Assembly (NCBI GenBank): GCA_023853785.1
Contig: JAJIRX010001026.1
Coordinates: 124,001-188,000 of the forward strand
From: Psilocybe azurescens
Taxonomy: Eukaryota > Basidiomycota > Agaricomycetes > Agaricales > Agrocybaceae
Direction of reading: 5' to 3'
DNA: 64,000 nucleotides
The notes beneath the pieces are model-generated. The model searched no databases. It had not been told where the DNA came from and saw only the letters and a list, made by a program, of their open reading frames with translations. Positions 45,378 through 58,103 of the stretch are shown here, piece by piece (position 1 is the stretch's first letter; each line of letters starts with the position of its first letter). The position numbers were made by a program, and so were the translations under genes.

Positions 45378-47818
45378 ATGCCTCCCTCTGCTTCAAAACA
45401 AAAACGTCTCGCTGAAAAGGCCGCAAAGAAGAACGCAGGCGTCTCCAATGGCGGCGACGACTCGCCCTCCAACTCGACCCCTGCTGGGTCTGTGAACGGC
45501 GCCAGCACCCCGCTCACGAGCATGTCGGGCATGAACAGCAAGTCGGGGAGCCAGGAGGATCTGCTGTCGATGGCGAAGCTCAACTTGGCGACCGACAGGT
45601 GCGTTTTCCCTGGGTCTCTTATCATCGGGAAAGATCTGTGCTCACCGAAATGGATGTGATGTAGGAGTGCGGCCGGAGTGCTGGTGTCTGATATCAAGGG
45701 CCGAGATATCAAAATCGATCAATATACCCTGTCCTTCCACGGTCGTCTGCTCATCGAGGGCGCCGAGATCGCACTCAATTATGGCCAGCGGTACGGTCTC
45801 CTCGGTGAAAACGGTTCCGGAAAGGTATCTATCCTCCTCCCACTCCATCGCAATCCGCTAATCGCACCTCTTATAGTCGACATTCCTCCAATCGATCGCT
45901 GAGCGCGACATCGACATCCCCGAGCACATCGACATCTACATCGTGCGCGGCGAAGCCGAGCCCTCCGAGGTGAACGCCGTCGACTTCATCGTCGCCTCCG
46001 CAAAGGCCAAGGTCGCCCGGCTCGAGGCGTACATCGAGGAGCTCTCCGTCGCCGACGACGTCGACGAGGCCGCGCTCGACCTCGCGTACGAGGAGCTCGA
46101 GGAGATGGACCCGAGCACGTTCGAGGCCAAGGCGGGCAGCATCCTGCACGGGCTCGGCTTCTCCCAGACGATGATGAAGAAGCCCACGAAGGACATGTCC
46201 GGAGGGTGGCGCATGCGCGTCGCCCTCGCTCGTGCGCTGTTCATCAAGCCCCACTTGCTGCTCCTCGACGAGCCGACGAATCACTTGGATCTGGGCGCGG
46301 TGGTGTGGCTCGAGGCGTATCTGTCGACGTACAACCATATTTTGGTGATCACGTCCCATTCCCAGGATTTCATGGACTCGGTGTGCACGGATATCATGGA
46401 CTTGACGAATAAGAAGAAGTTGCTCTACTACAAGGGTAACTACTCGGCCTACGTAAAGACCAAGCAGGAGAACGAGGTCAACCAGATGAAGGCGTACCAC
46501 AAACAGCAGGAGGAAATCGCACACATTAAAAAGTAACGTCCTTTTTGCTTTTAAAAAAATCGCTTGTGACTGCTGCTGACTTATTTGCTTCCCACAGATT
46601 CATCGCTTCAGCTGGAACATACGCCAATCTCGTCAGACAGGCCAAGTCCAAGCAGAAGATCATCGACAAGATGGAGGCTGCCGGCCTCATCGAGAAGGTC
46701 GAAGTCGGCAAGGCTCTGCGGTGCGTTTTCCTTTTCCTTATTTCCTTCCCTCCTCGTTCCAATCTCATCGTACCTTCACGTATCCACCCTACAGATTCAA
46801 CTTCGAAGACGTCCGCAAGCTCCCTCCTCCCATCATCGCGTTCGATACCGTCGCCTTCTCGTACTCTGGCAAGAAGGAGGACTATCTGTATGAGAAGCTC
46901 TCGTTCGGCATCGAGTACGTCCTCTCCCCCTCACACAAAAAAAATAAATTGACTAATGACGTCACCTCCCGGCAGCATGGACTCACGCATCGCCATCCTC
47001 GGCGCGAACGGCACCGGCAAGTCCACGCTCCTGCACCTCATCACCGGCGCGCTGCAGCCCTGCGCGGGCACGCTCTCCAAGCACGCGGCGCTCAAGCTCG
47101 CGAAGTACTCGCAGCACAGCGCGGACCAGCTCCCGTACGAGAAGAGCCCGATCGAGTACTTCCAGAGCCTCTTCGGCGTGAAGTACCCGGAGAAGGACAT
47201 CATGTTCTGGCGCGCGCAGCTCGGCCGCTTTGGGCTGAGCGGGAGCCACCAGACGGCGCCGATTAAGCAGCTGAGCGACGGGTTGAGGAATCGGTGGGTG
47301 GCTTTTTCGGTCTTGTTTGGTTCTGTTCTGTTCTGATGTCTTGGGCCTTTTTGGAAAAAATAGTGTCGTGTTTGCGCAGCTGGCGATGGAGCACCCGCAC
47401 ATCCTCCTCCTGGACGAGCCCACGAATCATTTGGACATGGAGTCGATCGACGCGCTCGCCAAGGCGATCAAGGAGTTCGAGGGTGGTGTTGTTATCGTGT
47501 CGCACGATTTCCGTGCGTCTTTTTCTCTTATGATTTTGATGGGCTTCATTGGTTAACCATTATCCCAAACACGACAGGTCTCATCAGCCAAGTCGCCGAG
47601 GAGCTCTGGGAGGTCGCCGATAAGACGATCAAGAATCTGACAAAGGCCGATATCAGCATCGTCGATTATAAGAGGAATTTGGTCAAGCAGAGTGCGTTCT
47701 TTTCTTCGTTTCTGTTCCTCAGTGTGCTGATGGGTATGGTTGATGTGAATGAATAGGTATGGCCGCTATCGAAAAGGCCAAGCTGATCAGCAAGACGGCT
47801 ACCAAGTCAAGAACGTAA
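45378..47818 (+). CDS. ARB1: ARB1/ABCF2-type ribosome biogenesis ATPase
   Basis: Nine exons give an uninterrupted 640-aa protein. Introns: 45599-45664, 45825-45876, 46533-46597, 46721-46794, 46915-46975, 47294-47363, 47513-47577, 47692-47756. A Lys/Ala-rich start ([20 protein letters not shown]) precedes two ABC cassettes without membrane segments: Walker A GENGSGKST and GANGTGKST, signatures MSGGWRMR and LSDGLRNR, Walker [13 protein letters not shown] and [12 protein letters not shown], and the ABCF linker rich in Lys/Gln between them. In yeast, Arb1 shuttles between nucleus and cytoplasm and is needed for 40S and 60S subunit maturation. The altered second signature is normal for the family. 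Single-copy housekeeping gene; no frame errors seen. Confidence 0.95.
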
Positions 47819-50800
47819 AGACGAAACTACTCTTCACGCGCACATCTTTACGATTCTTTTCTTTTCTTTTCTTTTGCACCCACCCGTCTTACAATACCTA
47901 CCTACCTTTTTTACTACGTCTTTCTTGTTGTAAAATGCATTCCCCTTTCCTCTGTCCCCTTTCCCGTTTCTTTTTTTTGCCTCCGCTCTTTTGTGTGCCA
48001 TATCTTGTCTCTTCATCCCTCACATATACATACGTACATACATATTACAATGCATACATGTAGCTAGCTCAAAGATCGGATCTTCTGTTTTCTCCTGTCG
48101 ATTTCGTCCATCCATTCCTCTTATATGTATTCTCATCATCATTACCATCTCCATCACATCACGATCGCCTCATCAACCACAAAAATACCCCAACTCCTCG
48201 TCACCCATCACCCATCGCTCCCGACCCTAACCTACCCGCTATTTTGGTTCCTCTAGACATTTTATTAGACATGGCTTGATACGATACGCGTGAATGCACT
48301 TTATGATCTACCTTTCGGGTGCGTGCAATAGGTATGAAGGTACGTTGCCATTTTTGGTTCTCTGCGTCGTTGTGGGGATCAGAATGGGGCTATGGGCGCC
48401 TATCATCGATCCCGGCGGCTGCATCATCATGCATCATCCCCAGTCGAAGCAGGTTCGAGGACGAGGAACGAGCAAGTGGGGTGCCGGCGGATCAGCGATC
48501 GTAGGGCTGCAGATCATGATCAGAAGCTCTGCGTCTCTGCGTTTAGATTGCGACTCCAGGCGGGTTTCGCGTGCCACGGCTCCGAGGAGCTGAGTGACGC
48601 GTACTGCTTCTTCAAGTCGGCTCGTTGAATATAGCTACATAGATCGTGGCTGTATGACACGATTTTCATTGAAAAGTCGCGAGCTGACAAGCGTCGGGTG
48701 CGCTTCTGCTCGCGGTGTGATTTCATTTCGATGTATTATCTGGATTGTCCTCGGACTCTTGGAAGAGAGCCCAGTGCGTTACAGGCTGCGGAGTGAGCCT
48801 CGAGCGGGGAGGCCCTCACAGATTGGCGAGCTAAGCGGAGCGAGATGCTGGGGTACTCAATATATAGGGGTGCGGGCTGGTCAATATCGAGCGCATGCGA
48901 GCCGCAGCGGGAAGCGGGCTGGGACACGGGAGCGGAGCGAGCTGTCAAGTGTAGCTTTTTGTCAACTCCTTTGGTGAAGACATCCTGGATTAGGTACTAG
49001 TGACGCTGCTGCATGTAATGACCTGTCGGGAGTTCATTCGTGTCATATGCATAATTATTTTGCAAACGTTTACTTTTACAAGCACCGTCCAGTGCGAGGC
49101 ACCCGAGTGGGCGCGTGGTGCGCGTTTAGCATATCGTCGCTATTGGCATTTGTCGCAATGAAGAGTGCAGTATTGATGCGCATTTATATGTGTGTATAAT
49201 CTCGATTGTTGTGGGTGGGCGTTCTCCTTTGCGAACAATCTCGCAATTCCGATTCGAGATTTTTCTTTCCGGAAGGCATGTACCCACGTGACCACATTCG
49301 TTCTCGTTGTCGTCGTGCTCAGTCGCCCTCGTTTCTGTTGTCCCATTATCGTGCGCGACGCGGTGTAAACTTCGAACTGAATTTTTAGCGTTATCGACTG
49401 TTGGCTGGTCCTACTCTTTTCAAGTCTCAGACACATTCTCGGTACTACATAACGCTCCACTAATCCATCCTCCTTAGCATGAACGGCAGGCGAGACCCTG
49501 CGACTCCTTGCGAGTCACCACAGCACAGACACGCCTTTCCACACCGCTATCTACACTACAACTGATTCTTCTCAGTATGTCAGACTCTGGGGATTCTTTT
49601 ACAATCGGGCGGCGCGTCTCTTACACATCCATTCACTCACTTTCCTTGGTCTTCCTGCTCTCGTCTTGCATCGAGCCTATGCTAGGTAGGTCCAGCTACG
49701 TCTGCCGTATCTGGTAATCATCGGTGCCGTCGACTTATTTCCCCAGTACGCAAACCAACAAACCTTCGTGCGTTAATGTCACGCTGTGTACCCGCGACCT
49801 TGCGGTGCTCAAAACCACATGCCTTGCACGTTCTTCCAGTCCGTACCAGCAACGTCGCGCAGTGCACTAGCACCCATCCCATTACTGTCGCTGCCGCCGA
49901 CCTCCATGACATCCTAAGGCTCTCCTCAAGCCCAGGGGTGTCCTGTTAGGTGACGCTGCAGCGGCAGCCGCGGAAGGGAGCGGCCAGAGCTCAGCGGTCA
50001 GCGGTCTACGACCACCCGCCACGTTAAGCCCTACCTTCGAGTATAGTCTTATTCGCCGGCTGTTTGTTCGATTTCTGGACTTGTGTCGCTCTTACTGGTC
50101 TTTAATGCATGTCTTGGTGCTACGGATTCTACCTATGACGCTTTTGAATACATTGCACGACTAGTCGTGCCCGTGTGGTACGAGTCACGCATGGGGTCCA
50201 AGTGCTGTCCTTGGAAACCGAAACGTCATGTCCGTCCTATGAAGGAAGCGAACCTACCTTTTCGAACAGCCGTCACTCGTCATTTCTTGCCTTGACGACT
50301 TTAGTACGGTGACTGCTCATATAAATGGGGTTCGATCCGAGGGGCTAGATGTACATTGAGTATCTCTTGATATTCCACGTCTGTCTCTCCATTGACGAAG
50401 TCCCTGGTGAGCATCAAGTGGCTTAGTCTCGAAAACACTGAGCTCCGCATACACGTCTCTGTGGATATGGTTCTGCAGGAATTATACCCGAGCAATCAGC
50501 TACCTAACCTGTCCATGCAAGGAGCCAAACTCAAATGCTCGTTTCAATCTTAAATTGCAATAACAGGCCGCTTATTTCAGGGTTACTTCCTGAAGGTTGG
50601 CGTCGGTTCGTAGCCCAAGCGGTGTCGGCTACCATGTAAATGGCTCGTATTGAAAATCTCTTCGGTTCCGAGGTATAAATAGTCAGGTATATGTGGATCT
50701 AATTCCCTGGTACTGTAATTCAATGTGTTGCATATCTTTAACTTGTTCTTGAGTGCCTTGAGCAAGTCCAGGTCCTCGGACTCTGCCATTAATTTGTCGT

Positions 50801-51731
50801 ACGCCACCTTCCATTTGTATAAGCTCACCTGATTTCCAAGTAGGCGTCGGTAACCAACGCAATCCTCAGGCGATCGTTTGTCAATATGAAAACGCGCTGC
50901 CTTTATAAAGCTCGCCCTGGAGCACTCCGCGTGTATAGGCGCTTAATACACCACCGGCCACCTAGCCTATTCTATGCAATTCAGCCGCAGCTCGGTATGC
51001 ATACAATATAACCTTACAACGCAGGGTCACGTTTTAATGCCTCCGGAGACGCGACACGCTGAAACGGTTAATCAGATGGGCGACGGCTCAAAGCCCATGG
51101 GGTAGTCGGCTGCATGGTTTATTATGTACTGGATAATTTCTCATAAAGGGGTCTACCCGCTTTTGAGGAGAAACCTTAAGAGTTTGGGGATTATTATAGC
51201 CTCAGTAACGTCGCATTTCCAAACTAGAGTATAACTGAACCCACGAAACCAAAGGATAGGTTAAGCAGCAGCGTGGAAAACTCGGACCGAAAGATAGTAT
51301 TTGACAGGTAACTTTAAGGAACAGAGCCATTGGGAGATGAAGTACCTCAAAGTTGTTCCCCAATGGCGAAAATAAACAAGTTCACATCAGAAGATTGTCA
51401 GGTGTGCACTACTACTCTACTTACATGATGCACAATGAGCAGTTGCGGGGCCTTTTGCTCTTGTACGTTTGGCCAATCTCACTTCTTTTGTGGATACTTA
51501 AAAGAATCCATCCGGGAGAGGCGTGTAGGAAATGATATTTATCAGTACTAAATAATATCAATAGCTACCTTCGACAAAGTGGATACAATGTATGTAATCG
51601 TACTAGTGATCGTCCAGATTACCGGGCCAATATGTAGCGGAAGCCTCCTTATCGCGGCAAATATCTCAATGATTCAACCATTCGAACGTTACACAAGGTC
51701 TTTTGGCGAGGTGGGTGCCCGTATAGCTGAC
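47819..51731. other. Long intergenic region with two orphan minus-strand frames
   Basis: After the ARB1 3' end, with pyrimidine-rich sequence to about 48,250, no conserved gene is seen. Two minus-strand stretches look somewhat protein-like: 50,828-50,583 (YKWKVAYDKLMAESEDLDLL) and 50,495-50,301 (TRDFVNGETDVEYQEI). They may be exons or remnants of one gene but match nothing I recognise. Confidence 0.35.
51723..51731 (+). repeat. Left target-site duplication of the MULE MITE
   Basis: ATAGCTGAC, repeated exactly at 52,565-52,573. Confidence 0.9.
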
Positions 51732-52564
51732 GGATTAATCTATTTGGCAACCCCCTTTCCCGTGATGCAACCCGGGTTGCTAAATAAGAATTTGGCAACA
51801 TCAGCAACCCGGGTTGCTACATTTATAATTACCTTTTGGGCTTCAGTGTCCGACTCGTGCTGCCGTGTTGCCGTGTTGCCGTTGAATCTGCCGTTTTATT
51901 AGTCAGCACATCACCCCATCGTATAATCACGATGATAATGAACTCAACAATTGTAAAGCTATCTCTTTGAATATTGAAAACATCAATTCAAGCACAGAGG
52001 GACCACTGCATACTTATTGCTGCTTCATTTGTCGTACTTGACTGAAGAGAGATGTTCAATACAAAGAAAGTACTGACTGGTATGCAGTACAACAAATCAA
52101 ATGTAAAGATTGCAAGCCCAGAAGTTTGCATGTGCAAGGCTGCTACTATCCCTTACTCGTTCTTCTTTTGATCTAATCTTCATTTTATGATTCCTGATTG
52201 GCCAATTGATGGGAGGCCTTTTCTCCTCATTTGGTTTCCCTCAAAGTGCTTTGTTTTTCCTCAATTAAAATTCACATTCATCGATAATAGAAATATATAA
52301 GTGTATATACAAAAATTGTGGCAAGGGGAGGAGGGCAAGCGTATCAAAACGAAGAATGGGTAGGCTATAAATTTCTATACGGCAGGCTGCGCTGCTTGAA
52401 AAACTTGTGGCAAATGTTATCGTATTTCAATCCCCTACTTTGCATGCCGGAACGGCAAAAATGTCATTTATGACATAAGCAATGAAGCATTCAAGGGGTT
52501 TCTCGCATGTTTGTTAGCAACCCAGGGTTGCAGCGGGAAAGGGGGTTGCCAAATAGATTAATCC
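51732..52564. mobile_element. Mutator-like MITE with intact ends and 9-bp target duplication
   Basis: The 833-bp element has terminal inverted repeats of about 50 bp: GGATTAATCTATTTGGCAAC at the left and its exact inverse at the right, both continuing with CCCCTTTCCCG and a GCAACCC(G/T)GGTTGC palindrome. The flanking 9-bp direct duplication ATAGCTGAC is perfect, as expected for Mutator/MULE transposition. No transposase; AT-rich interior. Perfect duplication suggests recent insertion. Confidence 0.9.
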
Positions 52565-52573
52565 ATAGCTGAC
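52565..52573 (+). repeat. Right target-site duplication of the MULE MITE
   Basis: ATAGCTGAC, identical to 51,723-51,731. Confidence 0.9.
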
Positions 52574-54336
52574 ATTCATACTAACTTTATTATGAAACTA
52601 TCTTTTCAGTGCGGACCCGGTACCGCAAGTTCAGCCACCGTATTTGAGCATGTCTGTGGGTGAAGTTCACCTGTCAAACAACGGTGGAGCACATCGCGTC
52701 TTTTTCTCTGCATCTCGATCACTCTAAGGTCCGTTGAGGATGCCCCAAACGACTGTGTCATATCTGTCAGTGTTAGTCAGCGCGCTTCACAGGCCTGTCG
52801 CTGGGCAGGGAGCGGACGGCGTATATGCTGGTATATATGGGAAAATAATAAATGAATGTCAGTTTGAGCGCCGAAAGGCATTAAGACCGTCCGCTACCAG
52901 ACAGTGGCACTTCATTTCGCTCTTTGATTTTCGCACTGGTCAGTGGCGGGTTGAAAGTAACCGTGCCTAGGGTGCCTATAATTCAGCCAAGAGCACCCTA
53001 TATACAGCCCCTTCGCATCGGTTGCCTACCACTCTATACGATCATATCAATAAATAGGGTAAAAAGGAGCAGTATTTAATTCTAGATCTCGGCTCCTTCC
53101 GCGCGGCGCATCACGAGGGGGCTATAAGTTATATTAATGATAGGCTGATACACATTCAGATCCGGTCAGAATAGACGGGATGGATCTTGTATTACATACT
53201 TTCGTACACTATGTTAGTTACGTTGTGGGGGACGACCGGAAAGACCCTGATAGGAAGTCAAACAAGACACCGGAACGGCGGACAGGCCGTTACCAACCCA
53301 GGAGTTACTCATTCCTTGTCTGGAATAGCATTCCATTATCCATATCTTTGAATTACATGAATATAAACATAACCCACAGAAGACGGAAACATCCATTCGA
53401 AAAACTAATTTCCTCTACGTACATATTTCAAAAAAATGTCAACGGCCTCAATGTACATGAAACAGAGTTCATATTTCTCATCCAATGCATCTATGCAACG
53501 CGTCGCAGGCTCAGAACGACATACATACAATTGCACGCGGGCAACCCTTCATGCCCGACGACGGAACTCGAGAAGGCTCTGAACCGAAACCGATAAGACA
53601 GAGCATTCAAATCTGAACGCTTCGAAGGTCTATTGAATGGCAACGGAACTGGAATCCTGTGAACAGTATACAGTCCCAGCTGCCCTAATTCTAAATGCAG
53701 AGTCCAGTCAGTAAAAGCTTCCGCTGCGTGTAGGAAGAATTGTGATGTGCGACACAATTAATTACATAGTATGACATGTCATCGAGGTAACCTCAAGGAA
53801 AGAGAAGGGGGAAGGTTCAAGGGAAGAGAAAACCCTGAGCTTGCCATAGCTGTGCTTGGAAGCACGAATGCAAAACACAAAGTCAATTTTATGTACTTCT
53901 GAGGGTTTTCGAAGGGTGATCTGGTGTGATTTCTCGCATTGATATGATATGATTGTACTACGTACCACGCAGATGCAAAGGGAAAAGTGCAAAGCTGACA
54001 GAGCCTTGTATGAATTACTTTGCTATGTTGAGAAGACGTCCAATCCAATCCATCAATTTGCGTGTCTTCCGATCTCGTGTGGATATGATACGTTGACGTT
54101 GACGTCGAGGTAAAGGGCGAAATCAGGCCCGAACGAACGAAGCCGAAGCAAGATTTGTGCAAATATTACATTGACAGGAATAGCGGAAATGAAAGAGATG
54201 ACGAAACAATACGGAAACGAAACGAAGAAAAGGATGAGAACGAGAATGTGGGTAATGACATCAACGAAAAGAAAAGGAAGACAGAAGAGCAAAACGCGAT
54301 AACCGCGCGTGCAGGAGAAGATAAGAGGAAAGGAAA
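52574..54336. other. Intergenic, nothing clear
   Basis: Only chance frames (for example + 53,180-53,596) without motifs. Confidence 0.5.
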
Positions 54337-57000
54337 CTACAGAAAGTAGTCCGCAGGAGGTCGTTTCGCAGGTATTGATTTGACGTCCTAAAAATACAAC
54401 GACCACGAAGTGAAGTCAAAAAAGTGTGGGAACAAAATTTGGGGAAAGGTTAAAAAAAATTCGAGACAAGAAAGACAGAGAGCGATCGCGAGAACATGAA
54501 AGCAGAAATCAGATATCTTTGTTGAGTAGAAGTCATGAGATGTCAACGACTTACGACTGGAGCATGGTGGAACACCTTGTATTCCTGAGCGAGATGCTCG
54601 TCGAGCTCGAGTATAGAGGCGACGTTCCCACACCTAAGTATAATCATAATCAGAGTTCAGATAAGAGAGACAGAACAGGGCAGGGAAACGGATAGGGCAG
54701 GGGAAGGAAGCAAGAAAGCAGGCGGGTATATTTAGATCGCCAATATGAAATCATCCCTTGCTGCGGGCAAGCAAAGAAAGAAAGATAAAAGAAGAGGCTG
54801 GACCGGAAATGCAACGCGTCGAGACGATATGGGATCCCCGAGTCAGCACTGCGTACTTCAACGTGCGTGCGCGCGGAAGTCGAAGGGAGGAGAGAGGGTC
54901 GTACCCTAGATTGATTGTGCGAAACCAATGGATGGATGAGGATGTAGAGATGTAGAGAAACCGACGCGATCGCATTGATATTTTTTTTCTCAAGATGCGG
55001 TACATGCGGCAGGAAAGAAGCAAGGCCAACAAAGTGGGATATCCAGAGATGAGGGATCCGGGAACGAGGCAAGAGAGAGAACGTGAGGACGTAAAGAAAT
55101 GGCGGTACGAGTCAAGAGAACCGTGGCATAGCATCATGTACGGTATGATATGATAGGGCAGGGTGGCATGCATGCATGAAGAATTGGAAATGCGTAACAC
55201 AAGCAAACGACAAAAGACAAAAAAGCAAAGGACACAAGGCAAAAATAACACGCACCGATAACAATAATTGGGCGCGCTCCAAACCGTGACGATAGTCTGG
55301 TCGAACATGAGCTTGAACCCTCCATCGCGAGCTGATGCGCGCGCGCGATCAGATCAATAGCATTGTTATGGGCAAAGCTCTTCGTCGTGTCTGCACCGAA
55401 GAGGAAGCCCGCGCCGCGTGGCGAGAGGCCCCATCCTTGGATATCTGGGATTCGGAAATGAAAGTCCGACTTAGTATAGGGAGATAGGGAGGCTGGGAGA
55501 AAGAGGAAAAGAAAAAAGAGAGCAAGCGCACCATCGGGATCGGACCATAGGAGATCACACATAGGTCCGTCATGCGGCACTTCCTGCTTTCGGTCTATGG
55601 CGCGGATCTACAAAAAGGGGGAAGAAGGGGTGAGTGTTTAGAATGGATGGATCATGGGCCATTCATGACGAGAAGGATCGTCGAAGATTAGAGAGGCAAT
55701 CTATCAAGTACGCGACGAGCAGCCGCCTCCCCCTCCCACCTCTCAAAATAAACACACAATTAAAAGTAAACCAAAAAGAAAAAGAAAAAAAAAGAAAATC
55801 CAAAACAGAACGCGCTCGCTCACCTGATCAATACTGTTCAGATTCGGACTCAACCCGCCATGCACACAAAACACCCTGCCGTCCACGATCGCTCCTAGCG
55901 CAAGGTAATCAAACACCTCGCAGCACCATCGCCACACATTGCTGCTCCCATATTTCCTTTGGCACTCGTCGTAGAAGCCGTAGACTTGGGTGATCTGGCG
56001 GGACTCGTGGTTGCCCCGGATAAGGGTGATGCGCTCCGGGTACCGGACTTTGAGCGCGAGGAGGAGGAGGAAGGTCTCGACGCTGTAGAAGCCCCGATCG
56101 ACGAAGTCGCCTGTGATGGAAGAATGAGAGGTGTCAACACGAAACGCGCGAGACGACGCGTAAATACAGAACGGTTAAAGCGGGTAAAAGGAATGCATGC
56201 ACGACATGAATAAGAGGTGAAAAATCATCATCGTAAGCACATAGACGTAAAACAGATAAAATAGCAACCAAAGAGAGCAAGGAAAGAAGGAAAGGGCGAG
56301 CACGGAGCACATACCCATGAAAAGATAGTTGGTCTCTGGACAGAACCCGCCGACCTTGAACAGCTCCATTAGATCGAAGAACTGGCCATGGATATCTCCA
56401 CAAATCTACTTGAACGGCGGGGAAGTTGTGATTAGTTGTGTGTTGGTTGGTGTGGTTACCGCCGCGATAAACAAGTCGAGTCGAGGAGATGCACGGGATT
56501 GGACAGACGAAGTGGCATGTACGCATTCGGGGTTGGTTTGGTGTCATTTTTGGATCGCCGTGCGTGTGTGGGGATGTTCGTGCGTGTGTGTGGGATAATA
56601 ATATGATGTTGTGATTGATACGACGAAGGAAGTTTGTCGAGCGCCGAACGATCGAATGGCAGAATGGTATTTCAAGACCGAAGATGGAAGAGAGAAAAAA
56701 AGACAAGTCGTCAGGTACAGTTTTTTTTTGTTTTAAGTGATAGATGGATAAGAACTCGGTCGGTCTGGATTTGGATTTGGATGTATCGTGTGCTGTCGTT
56801 TCGCGACATGGGAGATGATAGGATAGGATGGGATCGGCTAATACGAATCGACAAACGCAACGCACCGTTACAGGCGCATCCACAACCTGGACGTTGCCCT
56901 CCTCTATCAGAATCTCACGCGCTTTGAGACATAGCCTTTTGACCTGCTCCTCCGAGATGGGCTCGCACCGCGTCAGCTGCTCTATCTGTCTGCGATCCAA
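54337..57000 (-). CDS. PPH3: Protein phosphatase 4 catalytic subunit (PP4c/Pph3)
   Basis: Seven exons: about 57000-56866, 56405-56315, 56110-55824, 55607-55532, 55444-55256, 54633-54555, 54387-54337. Catalytic motifs of PPP phosphatases are all present: [80 protein letters not shown]. The C-terminus is ADYFL, whose Leu is the carboxymethylation site. [10 protein letters not shown] and [20 protein letters not shown] favour PP4 over PP2A. PP4 dephosphorylates gamma-H2A and checkpoint proteins. One base is missing at the A run 55316-55317 (GAGGGTTCAAG where EGFKLMF needs one more T). The first codon is uncertain: an ATG-led frame (ATG about 57,025-57,035) joins LDRRQIEQL only with a one-base change near 57,000. 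Introns are 87-622 nt, far longer than in neighbouring genes. Confidence 0.93.
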
Positions 57001-58103
57001 GGTCGAATCGTTGTTGGATCATATTCATGGTAGCGCATCGTATTTTCGTATCCATCATGTCGAATGGACCATGAGCCACGAAACGCGAAACGCGAAGAAG
57101 AGAAGAGAAGAGAACGCGGTGTTTTCCGTTTGTGGTTGCGATTGACGACAGATGCGCGGGCGGAGCGAGAAATTTTAACGAATCAAAGAAAATGCGGAGA
57201 TGGATAGGTAGTAGGTAGTAGGTTAAAAAAAAAGATAGCGGTTTATCCGTCAGACATTTTCTTGATACTTGTGATTGGAAGAAACGGCGATATTGCTCAC
57301 TTGTCTAGATCACTAGGCATGGAAGCCTGATAGATAGAAAGTTGTGTATCAAGTCTAATAAGAGATGGAAGCTATAATTGCAGAAGAAGAGAGTGAGATG
57401 GCGAGGATATCGTGGTTTTCGTCGCGGCGGCCGTGGTGGTGGTGGTGGTGGTGGTGACCAGAAGGAGGAGGGCTTGCTCATCATTTCACGCGACCGTGGC
57501 CAAGCTTCTTCTTCAGGGTAGTCAGCATAGCCACCGTCCTTCCCAAATGCTACCCTGTGCTCACCCTGTGCGCTAAATTACACTCCACTCCAGATACCAA
57601 CCCTTAACCGGCGCTGTAAACATATTAAGCATATCTAGAGCCGACGGTACATTGCCGCAATTTCATTTCGCTTTCTGGTCAGGCGGAGTGAGGGTTTCGA
57701 AAACAGTATATTTAGTTTAAAGCAGACTTTATACAAGGTACATTACAGTTATGAGACGTCGAGTAAGGAGTAATGAAGCAAGTAATAGATGGGTTGTGTT
57801 TATCGAAAGCAAGGCAGAGACGGTGTTTTTAGTAAGTAGTAGTAGAGCAATCCAGATCCAACAAAAAAGAATAGAAAGAGATAGTGGGGAACCAGTACAG
57901 CGATACAAGCGGGCGAGCGAGGGCAGATAGTTTGTTTATTGTGTTTGTTGTGATGCGATATAGGAGAGCATATGATGGAACAACAACAGCCCTATTAGGT
58001 TGAGTTGTGCAGACTCTAGAAGATGTATGTGACAAAGGACCAAAACCAAAAGGAACAGACCAGAAAACGGAGCCAGAAACTGAAAAAGGAAGGAACCATC
58101 TAA
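57001..58103. other. Intergenic; PP4c promoter side and a GGT microsatellite
   Basis: Contains the upstream region of PP4c and a (GGT)n run of about eight units at 57,434-57,457. No gene seen. Confidence 0.5.

Noticed and set aside
45871..46524. 217-codon minus-strand frame opposite ARB1
   Set aside because: Antisense shadow of the first ABC cassette in a GC-rich coding region.
52574..53600. Candidate genes near 52,734 and 53,180
   Set aside because: Short frames with no recognised motif, signal peptide or splice pattern.
56134..57000. A single 288-codon protein starting MDRRQIEQL
   Set aside because: The frame reads through two introns of PP4c; only its first part and a short later part are exonic, and its first codon is TTG, not ATG.
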